Part shown: positions 34,239 to 44,374 of the stretch, one piece after another | How positions within the stretch are numbered: the stretch's first letter is position 1 | Layout: each line of letters begins with the position of its first letter | DNA from: Pelobates cultripes | Taxonomy: Eukaryota > Chordata > Amphibia > Anura > Pelobatidae | Assembly: GCA_933207985.1 (NCBI GenBank) | Contig: OW240915.1 | Coordinates: 268,938,596-269,002,595 of the forward strand | Direction: 5' to 3' | DNA: 64,000 bases | Notes under the pieces: generated by a model | Told to the model about the DNA's origin: nothing | The model's database searches: none | What the model saw: only the letters and a program-made list of their open reading frames with translations | Program-made: the position numbers and the translations under genes

Positions 34239-35396
34239 TGTGACAGAACCATCTGTCTGCTTATTTTTGGTGTATTCGTCTGTTTTATCCTGTTCGTATG
34301 AATGGCTGTTTTCTATAGCCCAGCCATTCGAATGACTGTTTTTTCCCGAACAAACTAGCCGAACGGACGGCCACCCAGGAGAGAAGTGTGCTGCTGGTTA
34401 ACCTATTGATCCCAATTAGAACGTTGTGGTTAACCGCAGACACTTCTCAATTACACGAATTCAGGGTGGTCGTCGTTCGTATGTCGACCAGGAGACAGCG
34501 GCCATTTTAAAACCACGCGAAAGCCCAGCGGTGTTCAGCTATATTTTCATGGAACTAAAAACGGACACTTTTTCTGCCGAACACCGCTGAAACAACGGAA
34601 CGCCTGGCTGCCTCCACGAAAGCATACGAACACCGGCCGTTCGGGAGTTTGGGAAGCATACGAAAGGACTTAACCCAGATAGCCTTCCCATGGAGTCATT
34701 CGTATACCGAAAGACTGTAAGAACTTTGACTCCATGGCGATTGAACTATGTGTATGGGATCTGAGCGCTATTCGCTAATAATATGCACTCAGATCCAGGC
34801 TATCTGGGGATATGTGACACGAATGCAGAATGTTCGGTTATTGTAAAATTAAGTATTTTTATGTCTTTTTGGGTTTTATGTTTAAAATGGCGACTGCCTT
34901 TGTCCTGGAGATAATTGAGTTACTTGGTAATTATCTCCAGGGTAGAGGGGAGGGAATCATAATGCACTGTGGGTAAAATCTGTGACTGTGTGTCTGGAAT
35001 GTCCCCATATCTGTCTGTCATTTAAGTCTCCCACTTGTCCACCAAGTGGGAGACCTGCATAAATACGTGCAGGTAGCCCACAGTAAAGCGAGATCCTGTT
35101 TGACCCTCAATGCGGAGCTTCTGTCTCGTTATTGGGGGGATTTCTTCTTCACGTTTAGAGACTGCTGGATGGAAACGAAAGCCGCTTGGTGGATGTTATT
35201 GTTTGGCGGCTAGCAGCAGTTCGTGTATTGCCGTTCGGGAGTTTGAAGCCGTTCACAGATCCCGGTCGGGAGATTGCCGCTTCCCCTGCATTTGGTTCGT
35301 GCACTACAGGTTAAGCGAACGGAGTTACTGATATTGCAGACGGGGAAGGTCTACTAAACGGCGGTTTTGCCTAAAGACACTGGAGGTGTCTTAACA
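34239..35396. mobile_element. Solo LTR with 5-bp target duplication
   Basis: A 1158-bp segment starts TGTGACAG and ends TTAACA, with GTCCT on both sides (34234-34238 and 35397-35401). TG...CA ends with a 5-bp duplication define an LTR of a gypsy- or retrovirus-like element. A TATA-like CATAAATA lies near 35056. A perfect 12-bp hairpin (35026-35037 with 35043-35054) lies just upstream of it. No internal region is present, so it arose by LTR-LTR recombination. Strand is not fixed with certainty; the TATA position favours +. Confidence 0.8.
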
Positions 35397-35401
35397 GTCC
35401 T

Positions 35402-36600
35402 CTATTCTTTCTTTCTTGACGTGCTATTTTAATCCAATCACCCCTTATTACTGCTTCGTCCCTCACCGCTCACTCTTTCTCGTCTCGCACCTCTCCTCTC
35501 ATATCCCTCATGGTAGCATATCGCCTCCACTCCCGGCGTGCACGTGTTCTAGCCTACGTCATCACGCCCCCCCTTTTAACCTCTACCCAAATCTCAGTTC
35601 TGAGCGGAGGCTTAAAATTTGCCCCCACAAATCCCTTTCACTAATGTCAAGCTTTTTTAGACATAAACACAATAAAACGTTTCTTCTCCAGCAAGTCCAA
35701 TGCACCTGGCACTTTAGCCAACACTAATAACATTCCAACAAACAGCAGGATACAGTGCCAAGATGCAGACGCAGGTCCGTCTCCTCATTGTGAGCAGATA
35801 ACTATTTTGCTGCTTTTGTAACGCCAGCCTGAGGCACAATGTGTCAGGCACAAGTCCACTCCAGGTGTAGGTTGTCGCCTGATGCTGTGGTGGAGGGTTA
35901 TCAGCCCATTTCATGCAGGAGATTCTCCACTAGTGGTAAGTTGCCAAGGGTCGGCAGAAGGAGAGGTATACCCTAGTTGTGGGGGTCGCTTCGGCCAGTG
36001 GCTCGTTGGCGATGGAAGCTGTATCCTCCGATAAATGGGCCTTAGCACCAGATAGCTGCGTTCTGATCTGGGCCACTTGAGCTGTATGTTTCTCTGGTAG
36101 GATCACACAGAATTGTGTGCAGAAGACATTGACCACCATCTACAGAACCTGCCTGTGTTGTGTGGCAGGCTCAGCAGCCATCTTGTAATGTGGGTAAGTC
36201 CACCAACCATCCAAGCCGACAGCAGGGCATCAGGGTGGACCGGGATGACCCCCACCGGTACAAAGGGGTGGGGGACAGGGCCGGCGCCTTTGAAGTTCGA
36301 AGGATTCAGCTTGTTGCAGACAGGCAGGAAAGCAGGGCAGTGGCCGTCCACCCCACTCACCACCTGGATAGGCCGCAATCATGGAGGGTTAATATCTCAA
36401 TGCAAAGGACCTTGAGACAAGTTTCGGGCCGAACTTCAGAACCAGCACCCTACAGTGCCCTGAACTGTCGCTTCTCAGTGTCATATGAGGGGTTTTGCAG
36501 CATTTGTGAACCAAAAGGTCTGAAAATAGTGGGAGCTGTTCTTTCATGTGACTATGTCGCATGGCAGTCCAGCCCCGCCCCCCCGCCGTAACATTATTAA
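35402..36600. other. Unassigned GC-mixed region, possible L1 5' UTR fragment
   Basis: No gene is supported. The - strand from 36591 begins with a G-rich run like the 5' end of the L1 at 13873 and contains AAGATGGC and a GC-rich leader character, so it may be an L1 5' UTR remnant. 35402-35690 is a pyrimidine-rich stretch without a recognised element. Confidence 0.25.
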
Positions 36601-36611
36601 AGTGTACCTTA

Positions 36612-36822
36612 ACTATTCTGTATTCAGACATTTCTTAATACATGATAAAAATCCAACAAACCTGAAATGCAGTGGAATCAAAAAATACAATATTCCTTGG
36701 AAAGGTGGAAATGTTATGAAGATTTGGGGGAGAAAAATTTGTATTGGGTCTTTCTCCTAAAGACTCTCACCCTGCTGGTTTAAATGTAAACTTTGACCTT
36801 TTTAACTTTTTATAACATTCCA
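36612..36822 (+). pseudogene. Penelope-like element, GIY-YIG C-terminus (+ strand)
   Basis: The + strand encodes FRHFLIHDKNPTNLKCSGIKKYN and KGGNVMKIWGRK, then after a frameshift near 36740 the KDSHPAGLN ending. This is the order of conserved segments in the PLE C-terminus (H-NP--L, GG----L--RE, WI--L-TL-P-GLN). The GIY and YIG strands upstream are missing. It is followed by a non-coding stretch with a hammerhead-like motif. Confidence 0.65.
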
Positions 36823-37308
36823 TACACATATTTAACCCTTGTTTTATTTTTATTTTTTAATTTCTACTGATTTTTAATTTTATTTTACATCTACATTTAC
36901 TGTATATAAGTCTTTTAATTTCTTCCGTTATACCCTATCACTAAGACCTCTTTCAGGTCTATGTTGAGGTAACCTATACTGTTAAAACTCCTCCCATTTT
37001 ATGTCTAGTCGCAATTTCAAATATAGCGGCACCTGTTCTTGTTTTGAAATGATGGCGGCTCAAAACTACATTACCCAGAAGACCTGGCATTAATCACTTG
37101 GTGTGGCCCAATAAACCTCGTTTTAAACTTCATTTAACATTATTCTTCTCACAAATAGTCCCTAATAACATAAAGATTCTTTAAATAAGCTCAAATGTAT
37201 ATTTTAGAAATGTTTAAAATGTTGTTGTGATGTCATTTGGGTGCCAAATTTGAATCAATAATGTATGTATATAAACTCTTGCTTGTCAGGTCAGTCCTTT
37301 TTATCTCT

Positions 37309-37345
37309 ACTTGATAAAGACTTAAAGGTGAAATGCGTTGTGGAA
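37309..37345 (+). ncRNA. Hammerhead-like motif, degenerate
   Basis: Just after PLE sequence on the same strand, CTTGATAAAGAC and then GGTGAAATGCGTTG resemble the hammerhead 5' core, helix II and GAAA. Core positions C3 and G8 are changed (U and A), so it is unlikely to be active as drawn. An AATAAA signal follows near 37363, the same order as in other PLE 3' regions. Confidence 0.35.
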
Positions 37346-38755
37346 ATTTTTAATATTGTTAATAAAGGTATTTTGGCTACTTTTTTACCGTGAGTGTACT
37401 GTTTTACTCTTTTATCATTAATTTATATTTTTTAAGTTTCTACTGCCTGGCAATTCTAGGTGGGGATTATACCACTCAAGCACTATTCATTGAGCATTTC
37501 GCCTGCTCAATCAAATGTGAGTACCAATTTATATATCTCTACACTCCTGTAGTTTTAATACAGTGAGCATTAGTGTTGTTCCTTTTATCATTTTATGGTC
37601 TTCACTACATTGAAACAATTATCAACGGCTCACGTATCCCATAAGTGGTGATTGTACCACTGTACGCTATCCATACTTGAGCTGGTCACAGCTCTAAAAA
37701 ATGTGAGTAGGACCATACAAACTTTTTAATATATACAAAATTCTGGGATATATTACACTATTGTACACTACACTATTGTTGCTCATACATAATAGACGAA
37801 TATGTTTTGGACCAACCTTTCCCCCAAACCTTTTGTACTATTGTACATGTGTGTAGGGCTAAGAGTGAGTCCTACATTTTAAGGTGTGCTGTCTACCTGT
37901 CTAATATCTTTAACACTATTTGGTCTGGTTGAACAGTGCTGATCTTTTTTGTCTGTGTTTTGCATGAGAGAGCATGAAATTATGGGAAAAAAATTGAAAG
38001 TTATGGGTGCCGCACCTACTTCAAGTTTAATTTTTATACTTTTTGCTTTTTCATTCTTACCTCGGTGGGGGCCCACACCGAGGACAGGTACTTTTTATAT
38101 AACTTTTCTATTACAGTGTATCCTCATTGGTATTTGTGTCTAGGTTTAGGGTGGGGAAGCACTCAGACACATTGTTGCTTTTCACATGGAGTCTGGGTGT
38201 ATGTCTCTTACTTTTTTCATTAGTCATAAGCTGTGTGGCTACATTTGTTTATTGATAGAGATACTGTTTTTAATTGTCTTTATAGCAGGTTCAGACTAAT
38301 TTTTTATATTTTGTTCTTTATTATTTTTTATCTGTTTCTACCGAATAAACACTGATTTATTTGTAATTATAATCATTTTAGTTTTTGTTGATTGGGTTAG
38401 CGTCCACACTATATATAACTTTTGAGCTTATACTCAGTAACAGTCGCTGGTGATTGTGTGGAGCTACCGCCCCCCCCCCCCCCTTCTGTTTATGTATTAC
38501 ACCATTGCTATATATTTTTATATTGTGAGCTAATAAAAGCCACAAAAAGCTTGAATGAATTAGCTGTGGATTTTGATCTACATGTCCCATAAACTTCGTA
38601 TGGGAAGTGTCCCCATAAAAATAATAAGAACATTAGAATTGGATGAGTTGCTTCACCTACTTTATGAAGAAGGTCTCACTAGTCACCAGTACAGATGCAA
38701 ATCCTGGATATCAACTATGCAGAACACACATTGCAAACTAAAATAAAAATTATAC
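37346..38755. other. AT-rich non-coding region with diverged repeats
   Basis: Two diverged units near 37440-37530 and 37625-37715 share a GTGG-GATT-TACCACT core, then GAGC and ATGTGAGTA. A C-run lies at 38468-38483. No coding potential or named element is recognised. Part may be the remainder of the PLE 3' region. Confidence 0.4.
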
Positions 38756-39922
38756 ATCTTTATTATTATTATTATTATTGCTATTTCTATAGCGCCTACA
38801 GATTCTGTAGCGCTTTACAATATTATGAGAGGGGGGATTTAACTATAAATAGGACAATTACAAGAAAACTTACAGAAACGATAAGTTGAAGAGGACCCTG
38901 CTCAAACAAGCTTACAGTCTATAGGAGGTGGGGTATAAAATAAATAAGGACAGGAAATAGCAATCAAATAAGGTGGGAGTGAAGCAGAGCTGGAGGAGAG
39001 AGTAAAGTGCTGCCCTTTAGGAGAGAGCAAGAGACAGGTATGTGAGATAGAGGTTACTCTGGGAGGCCATAAGCTTTCCAAAAGAGATGGGTTTAAATGC
39101 ACTTCTTAAATGATTGAATACTACGGGAAAGTCTGATGGCGGTAGGCAGGCTATTCCATAGGAAGGGAGCCGCCCGCGAGAAGTCCTACAAGGCCATACA
39201 TGTGCGAGCAGCAGACAGGTGAAGGTCACGGGCAGAGCAGAGAGACCGAGAAGGGGCATATTTATGGATCTGTGAAGAGATATGAGGTGCTAGAATTGTT
39301 CAGTGCTTTATAGGTATGGGTTAGCACTTTGAACTGACTCCTATATGATAAAGGAAGCCAATGTAAGGACTCACAGAGGGTTGAGGTATGAGAGAACCGA
39401 CTAGAGAGGAAAATCAGTCTGGCGGCAGCATTCATTACAGACTGTAGCAGGGCAATATGGCTTTTGGGAAGACCAATTAGGAGAGGATTACAATAATCCA
39501 TGCAGAAAATTACTGGACAAGCTTCTTGGTAGCCTCTTACGTAAGAAAGGGATTGATGCGGCTATGATTTTAAGATGGAATCTCCCTGATTTGGCAACAA
39601 ACTGGGTGTGAGGCCCAAAGGTGAGACCAGAATCAAGTATGACGCCAAGACAGGGTGCTTGGCGGTAAAGTAGCATGCAAAGCTATCGGCTGTAAGGTTA
39701 GTTTGGGGGGTGGCCACAGTAGGGTGAAGAAGAGAGTTACCACTAACTTGAAGGGAGAGTGAAAGAGGAGGATCAGTATTAGGAGGAGGAAAGACAAGGA
39801 GCTTAAAGGCAGCAGAAAGGTCAAGAAGAATTAGTATGAAGTAGTGGTCTTTGGATTTAGCTGCGATTAGGTAATTAGTAACTTTGATAAGAGCAGTCTC
39901 AGTATAGTGGAGAGGGTGGAAG

Positions 39923-40938
39923 CAGGGCCGGCGCGTCCATGAGGCGGCACAGGCGGCCGCCTTAGGGTGCACCGGCTCTGGGGGCGCAAGATTTCAGTGA
40001 CCGGCAGGAGGGAAGCTCTCCCTCCTGCCAGGCCACCTCCTGGACCCCCGGCGCGGCGTGTGGCAGTGGTATGATCAGAGGCGGCGAGGGAGCTCTAATC
40101 TCCCCGCTCTGCTCCCTCGCGCGCCGTTTGCTGATGCCACGGGAGCAGGAATCTGACATCATATTCCGGCTCCTGGCATCAGTACACAGCCCGCGAGGGA
40201 GCAGAGCGGGGAGATTAGAGCTCCCTCGCCGCCTCTGATCATACCACTGCCGCACGCTGCCCAGCAGTCCCACTGGACCCCAGAGACAGATCCATCATCC
40301 ACACCAGCTCTCCAGGTATAAAAATAATAATTAGTGAATGTATGCAATGTGTGTCTGTGAGTGACTGAGTGTGTGTCTGTGAGTGACAGTGTGTGTGTGT
40401 CTGTGAATGACTGAGTGTGTGTGTGTCGAGTGTGTATCTGTGAGTAAGTGTGTGTCTGTGAGTGACTGAGTGTGTGTGTCTCTGAGTGTGTATGTGTGAG
40501 TAAGTGTGTGTGTCTCTGAGTGTGTATGTGTCAATGAGTGTGTGTGTCTGTGACTGAGTGTGTGTGTGTGTCTGTGAGTGACAGTGTGTGTGTCTCTGAG
40601 TGTGTATGTGTGAGTGAGTGTGTGTGTCTGTGACTGAGTGTGTGTGTGTGTGTGTGTGTGTGTGTCTGTGAGTGACTGTATGAGTGTGTGTGCATGTAAG
40701 TTTATGAGTGTGTCTGTCAGTGTATGATGAATGTGTTTGTCAGTGTATGAGTGTGTTGGACAGGGAAAAGAGGGGGAGGGGAGAAGAACACTAAGGGACA
40801 GGGAAGGGAGGGGACCACTAGTGGACGGGGAGGGGAGAGGGGCTGGTTAAGAGGCACATAGGTGAAGATGTTTTTTTGGGGGGGAGGTGGAAAAATGCAT
40901 CTTTGCCTATGTACCCAAAAATCCTTGCACCCGCCCTG
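39923..40938. mobile_element. Non-autonomous hAT in the L2 LINE
   Basis: A 1016-bp element starts CAGGGCCGGC and ends CCGCCCTG, with an 8-bp duplication GGTGGAAG (39915-39922) and GGCGGAAG (40939-40946), one base apart. It holds a long palindrome and a TG-rich array (about 40340-40740). Its core resembles that of the hAT at 18102, so they are family members of different length. Confidence 0.9.
40062..40251. repeat. Perfect 60-bp inverted repeat
   Basis: The arms 40062-40121 and 40192-40251 are complementary at all 60 positions by direct comparison, with a 70-base spacer that itself holds a weaker stem (CTGATGCCA with TGGCATCAG). It lies in the GC-rich part of the hAT. Confidence 0.95.
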
Positions 40939-42120
40939 GGCGGAAGCCAGATTGAAGAGGGTCAAGGAGAGAGTTGAAATTGAGGAAGTGAGACATGGGA
41001 AAAAGCTTTGAGGAAAAAGCAAGGAGAGATATGGGACGATAGAGGGGGAGGACAGGTCGAGAGATGTTTTTTTCAGGATAGGTACTACAATGACATGTTT
41101 AAGGTCAGCAGGGACAACGCCAGAAGAGAGAGAGCAGTTGAAGATGTGTTTTAAGGAAGGCACAATACAAGGGGAGAGAGACCTGATGAGATGGGACAGG
41201 ATCAAGCAGGCAAGTGGTCGGGCAAGAGGAAAGGAGAAGCAGAGCCACCTCTTCAGTAGCTGGGGAGAAAGTCTGAAGGGTAGGAAAGGCATGATCAATG
41301 TGTGGTTGAGAAAGAGAATGGCAAGGTGGGAAGAATTCTTTCCTTAGCTGTTCAATCTTGTCGGTAAAGTAGCATGCAAAGCTATCGGCTGTAAGGTTAG
41401 TTTGGGGGGTGGCCACAGTAGGGCGAAGAAGAGAGTTAAAGGTGTCAAACAGATGCCTGGGATTGCGGAAGCATGAACTAATGAGAGAGGAAAAGCATGA
41501 CTGTTTTGTGAGAGCAAGGGATGCACTGTATGAACACAATATGAATCTATAATGGAGATAGTCTGCTTGGGTGCGAGACTTCCTCTAGGATTGTTCAGCA
41601 CAACGGGTGCATCTTTGCAGATAGCGTGTTGGTTTAGTATGCCACGGTTGGGGGCGTGTCCTCCTCACATGTTTGGAGCAGGGGTGCAGCGTTCAAAGCA
41701 GAGGTGAGGGTAGTGCTATATGTGGAGATGGCCAGTAAGGGACAGGAGAGGGAAGGGATGGATAGCAGTTGTGAATCAATATCATCTGACAGCTGCTGGA
41801 GATCAATAGAATTAAGGTTCCTCCTGAGTTGAGGGGGGTTGGGCTGAGGTTGTTGGGTGAGCGGGTACTTGAGAGCAAATGGTAAGAGGTGGTGATCAAA
41901 GAGAGGAAATAGAGTGTTGCAGATATTAGATACTGTACAGGCATAAGAGAAAATGAGGCTGAGGGTATTACCAGCTACATGGGTGGGAGAATTAGACTAC
42001 TGCGATAGCCCAAGGGAGGAAGCAATTGAAAGTAGTTTAGAGGCTGCTGAGGTCAAAGGTGGGTTAATGGGAATATTGAAGTCCCTGAGAATTAGGGATG
42101 GAATATTAGAAGAGAGGAAG

Positions 42121-43009
42121 TAGGGTATGATGTATTATACACATAATTGCAAGCATCAAAAACACATTTGTCAAAAAATCATTACATGCTGACTCCATTG
42201 TCACCAGGAACACAAATTTATTTTTTAATAAAATATATAAAACAATATAAGGCATGCAACTATAATAAAACTTTTTTGTCTTCCTAGGCTTTAGCCAGTG
42301 TAGTATGTCTGTAACATGGATCCAAATTCAAGAATGTTTACATTTCAGCTATTCTGACGTAAAGGGATTCTCTTTAGTGAGTAAACCCCATTGTGTTTGC
42401 ACAGACTGTCATTACATTACATCGCTAGTTCAATAATGAGCAATTTATTGTGAAATTGTTCTATTTTTATTGTTTGTGAGGCAAATTATTAATACCTTTA
42501 TTGATGACCACAAGTAGTGGGGAGAAAGTGGGTTGTCCTTTTGCATGACTGCTTTCCTACTGTTGTCGACACAACAACATATGGAAGTAGAAAGAAAAAA
42601 ACATTGAGACAGAGTCTGCCAACCCAAAGAGTCCCACAGGCACCAGCACAAGTAAGGTTTAAGGAGAAATTTCTTCATCCATGTGGAGGGGATCTGGCAA
42701 TCCAGTTTTTCTGGACTTACTGTGTGCTCTATAGTCCCTGTGATCCGAGATGGGTGGTGTGTTGTTTTGTTTTTCATAGCTTTCTCTCTCTCTCTTCCTA
42801 TGGAGCCATTATTGCCTTTCAGGTCTTCATAAGTGTGCCCTGCCCTGAATTTAACATGTAATAAAACTGTGCTGAATTTCTGGGTTATGGGCCCAGAGTA
42901 GTACCTACAATAAGGCCACGTACACTGGAGCTGTGTATGTTACTAGAGTTGCTGTGCCTGTTCTCATATCTACAAATTTCATGTTATGGAAGTTAAAAAT
43001 TGCAGAATG
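42121..43009. other. No recognised feature
   Basis: AT-rich, no supported coding region or element end. Short open frames are consistent with chance. Confidence 0.5.
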
Positions 43010-43360
43010 AGATATAGGATCCTTTGCCCACATATTTTGGCACTGCCACTGCCACTGCTACAAATATACTGGCAGTGGATTCAGTCCCTAATCGTAAATC
43101 TAACCTGAGTTACTTCATTCTTGTTAGATTTGCTAGCGGATGCTCTCCGGGTCCTCAACAAAAAATTACCATGCATGTAATACTGACAGCGAGATTGTGT
43201 ATAGCACGCCAGTGGAAATCCATGACTCCACCCTTGGTATCCACAGTAGTGTTTAAAAAATATTGAGCTGTATAAAGCTATGACTCATAGGTTGTCTAGT
43301 ATCCTCTCAAAGCATAAAGTGGTGTGGGCTTAATGGTCCCAAGTAGGCCAATCTACATGG
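43010..43360 (+). pseudogene. L1 ORF2 C-terminal fragment
   Basis: The translation ILTARLCIARQWKSMTPPLVSTVV near 43180-43250 matches the C-terminal helix region of L1 ORF2p (compare AKALIPAMWKQRGAPTLQQWV in the L1 at 22150). An upstream HIFWHC-like segment stands for the CWRC-HIWW zone. It continues to about 43360 with a stop. No RT motif remains. Confidence 0.6.
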
Positions 43361-43599
43361 AATCAGTACCTTAACACTGTGTAATAACTGAATGTCCTAT
43401 GGTCATCATATTGGAAAACACCAACTACCCTACAGTGTTGTTAATTGTACTTACATTTGAAAACACATATAATGCCTAAGCAAAATACCAATGAATGTAA
43501 TGCACACTGTTTGTATACTTTATTGAAAAATTCCATTAAAATTGAATGCAGATTGACCTTGTGAGATAGGATCTCTGGGACACAGTGGAAGAGTCCTTA

Positions 43600-43960
43600 A
43601 CAGCAGCTCATGTAAAAAAATATGGAACAACAAGAGCTGAGATCTTCACTTACGTGAATAGCATGTATTTATGCTACATTAAAAACTTTAAGACACCCAG
43701 GGAGTTATGGGAAGATTTAAAATAATTGTTTGACAGTAGCAATCTAAATGAAAGGTTTTATTTATCAAGAAAACTGTCTCAAGGAGAAGTCCTAGAATCT
43801 GAATTAAATGTCAGTTAATTGATCATTTAGATTCTATTGGAAAGATATTTGATGACGGAGACATATTGATTGTGATTTTATCAAGTCTTCCAGAAAGCTA
43901 CAGTTCAATAATGTATCTCTAGAAACGAGAGAGAATCATGTTGTAAGGGAGAGTCAGTAA
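43600..43960 (+). pseudogene. Copia (Ty1-type) gag fragment
   Basis: Reading through three or more stops, the + strand gives LWEDLK, LFDSSNLNERFYLSRKLS, LIDHLDSIGKIFDDGDI and LSSLPESYSSI. This is the order seen in copia gag (UBN2-type) proteins. Copia is rare in vertebrate genomes, which makes the fragment notable. The RNase H end of a copia element lies downstream at 46400 in the same orientation, so both may derive from one insertion. Confidence 0.7.
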
Positions 43961-44374
43961 GGACTGGAAAAAATGCAATGAGTTGTGAGAAACAAGCATT
44001 TGAAATACAAAACATTGAGAATCAACTTCTCACAGTAGCCACGGCAATGCATTTGCTGGCAAAACGGGCTGGAAAGTAGTCATCTTGCTTGAAACTGATT
44101 AAAAAGGCTACCATAGACCGGAAAAAGTCACTGCATAGCAAAAATAGTACTCGGTAAAAACACCTTTATTGTTCAAGAAAAGGCAGATAACTTTATCAGT
44201 GATTTTGTTCATTCGGGTGAAAATGTTCCCGCACAATGTAATAGCTGATATAGTGTGGGAAATCCTTTATAAGGGCTTTCCCCAATGTAAGAACTCCGTC
44301 TGATAGCATATGCATGTCCACCCACCATTGTTTAATTAACCCACCCACCCACTCTGCCCATCTGTATATTAATA

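Larger units (their letters stand above)
38756..42120 (-). mobile_element. L2-type LINE, decayed and rearranged, split by a hAT
   Basis: The 3' end is at the left: an ATT microsatellite tail (38760-38780) and the GCGCTTTACAATA-type terminus typical of L2/CR1 LINEs. Coding remnants run on the - strand up to about 42120, where a 5' truncation lies in the endonuclease. A hAT occupies 39923-40938. A block of about 75 bases near 41364-41437 is duplicated at 39664-39738, inside the RT region. Confidence 0.85.
38900..42120 (-). pseudogene. L2-type ORF2: endonuclease end and RT, broken
   Basis: Read from 42120 leftwards, DFNIPINPP and a decayed PTH-GNTL-L then a DHHLL equivalent mark the endonuclease end. 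LTADSFACYFTDKI near 41370 leads into RT, with VVPADLKHVIVVPILKKTSLD near 41075. The LILLDLSAAF motif lies near 39810. Beyond it, LGVILDSGLTFGPH and DYCNPLLIGLPKSHIALLQSVMNAAARL near 39500-39430 form the C-terminal part. The catalytic FADD region is lost: after LDLSAAF comes a displaced copy of upstream sequence. Many stops and frameshifts. No activity possible. Confidence 0.85.

Noticed and set aside
36270..36330. CAGGGCCGGCGCC considered as another hAT end
   Set aside because: No inverted partner end or 8-bp duplication was found nearby.
42445..42861. Overlapping frames of 110 and 114 codons on opposite strands
   Set aside because: No family resemblance, no splice or promoter context; consistent with chance.
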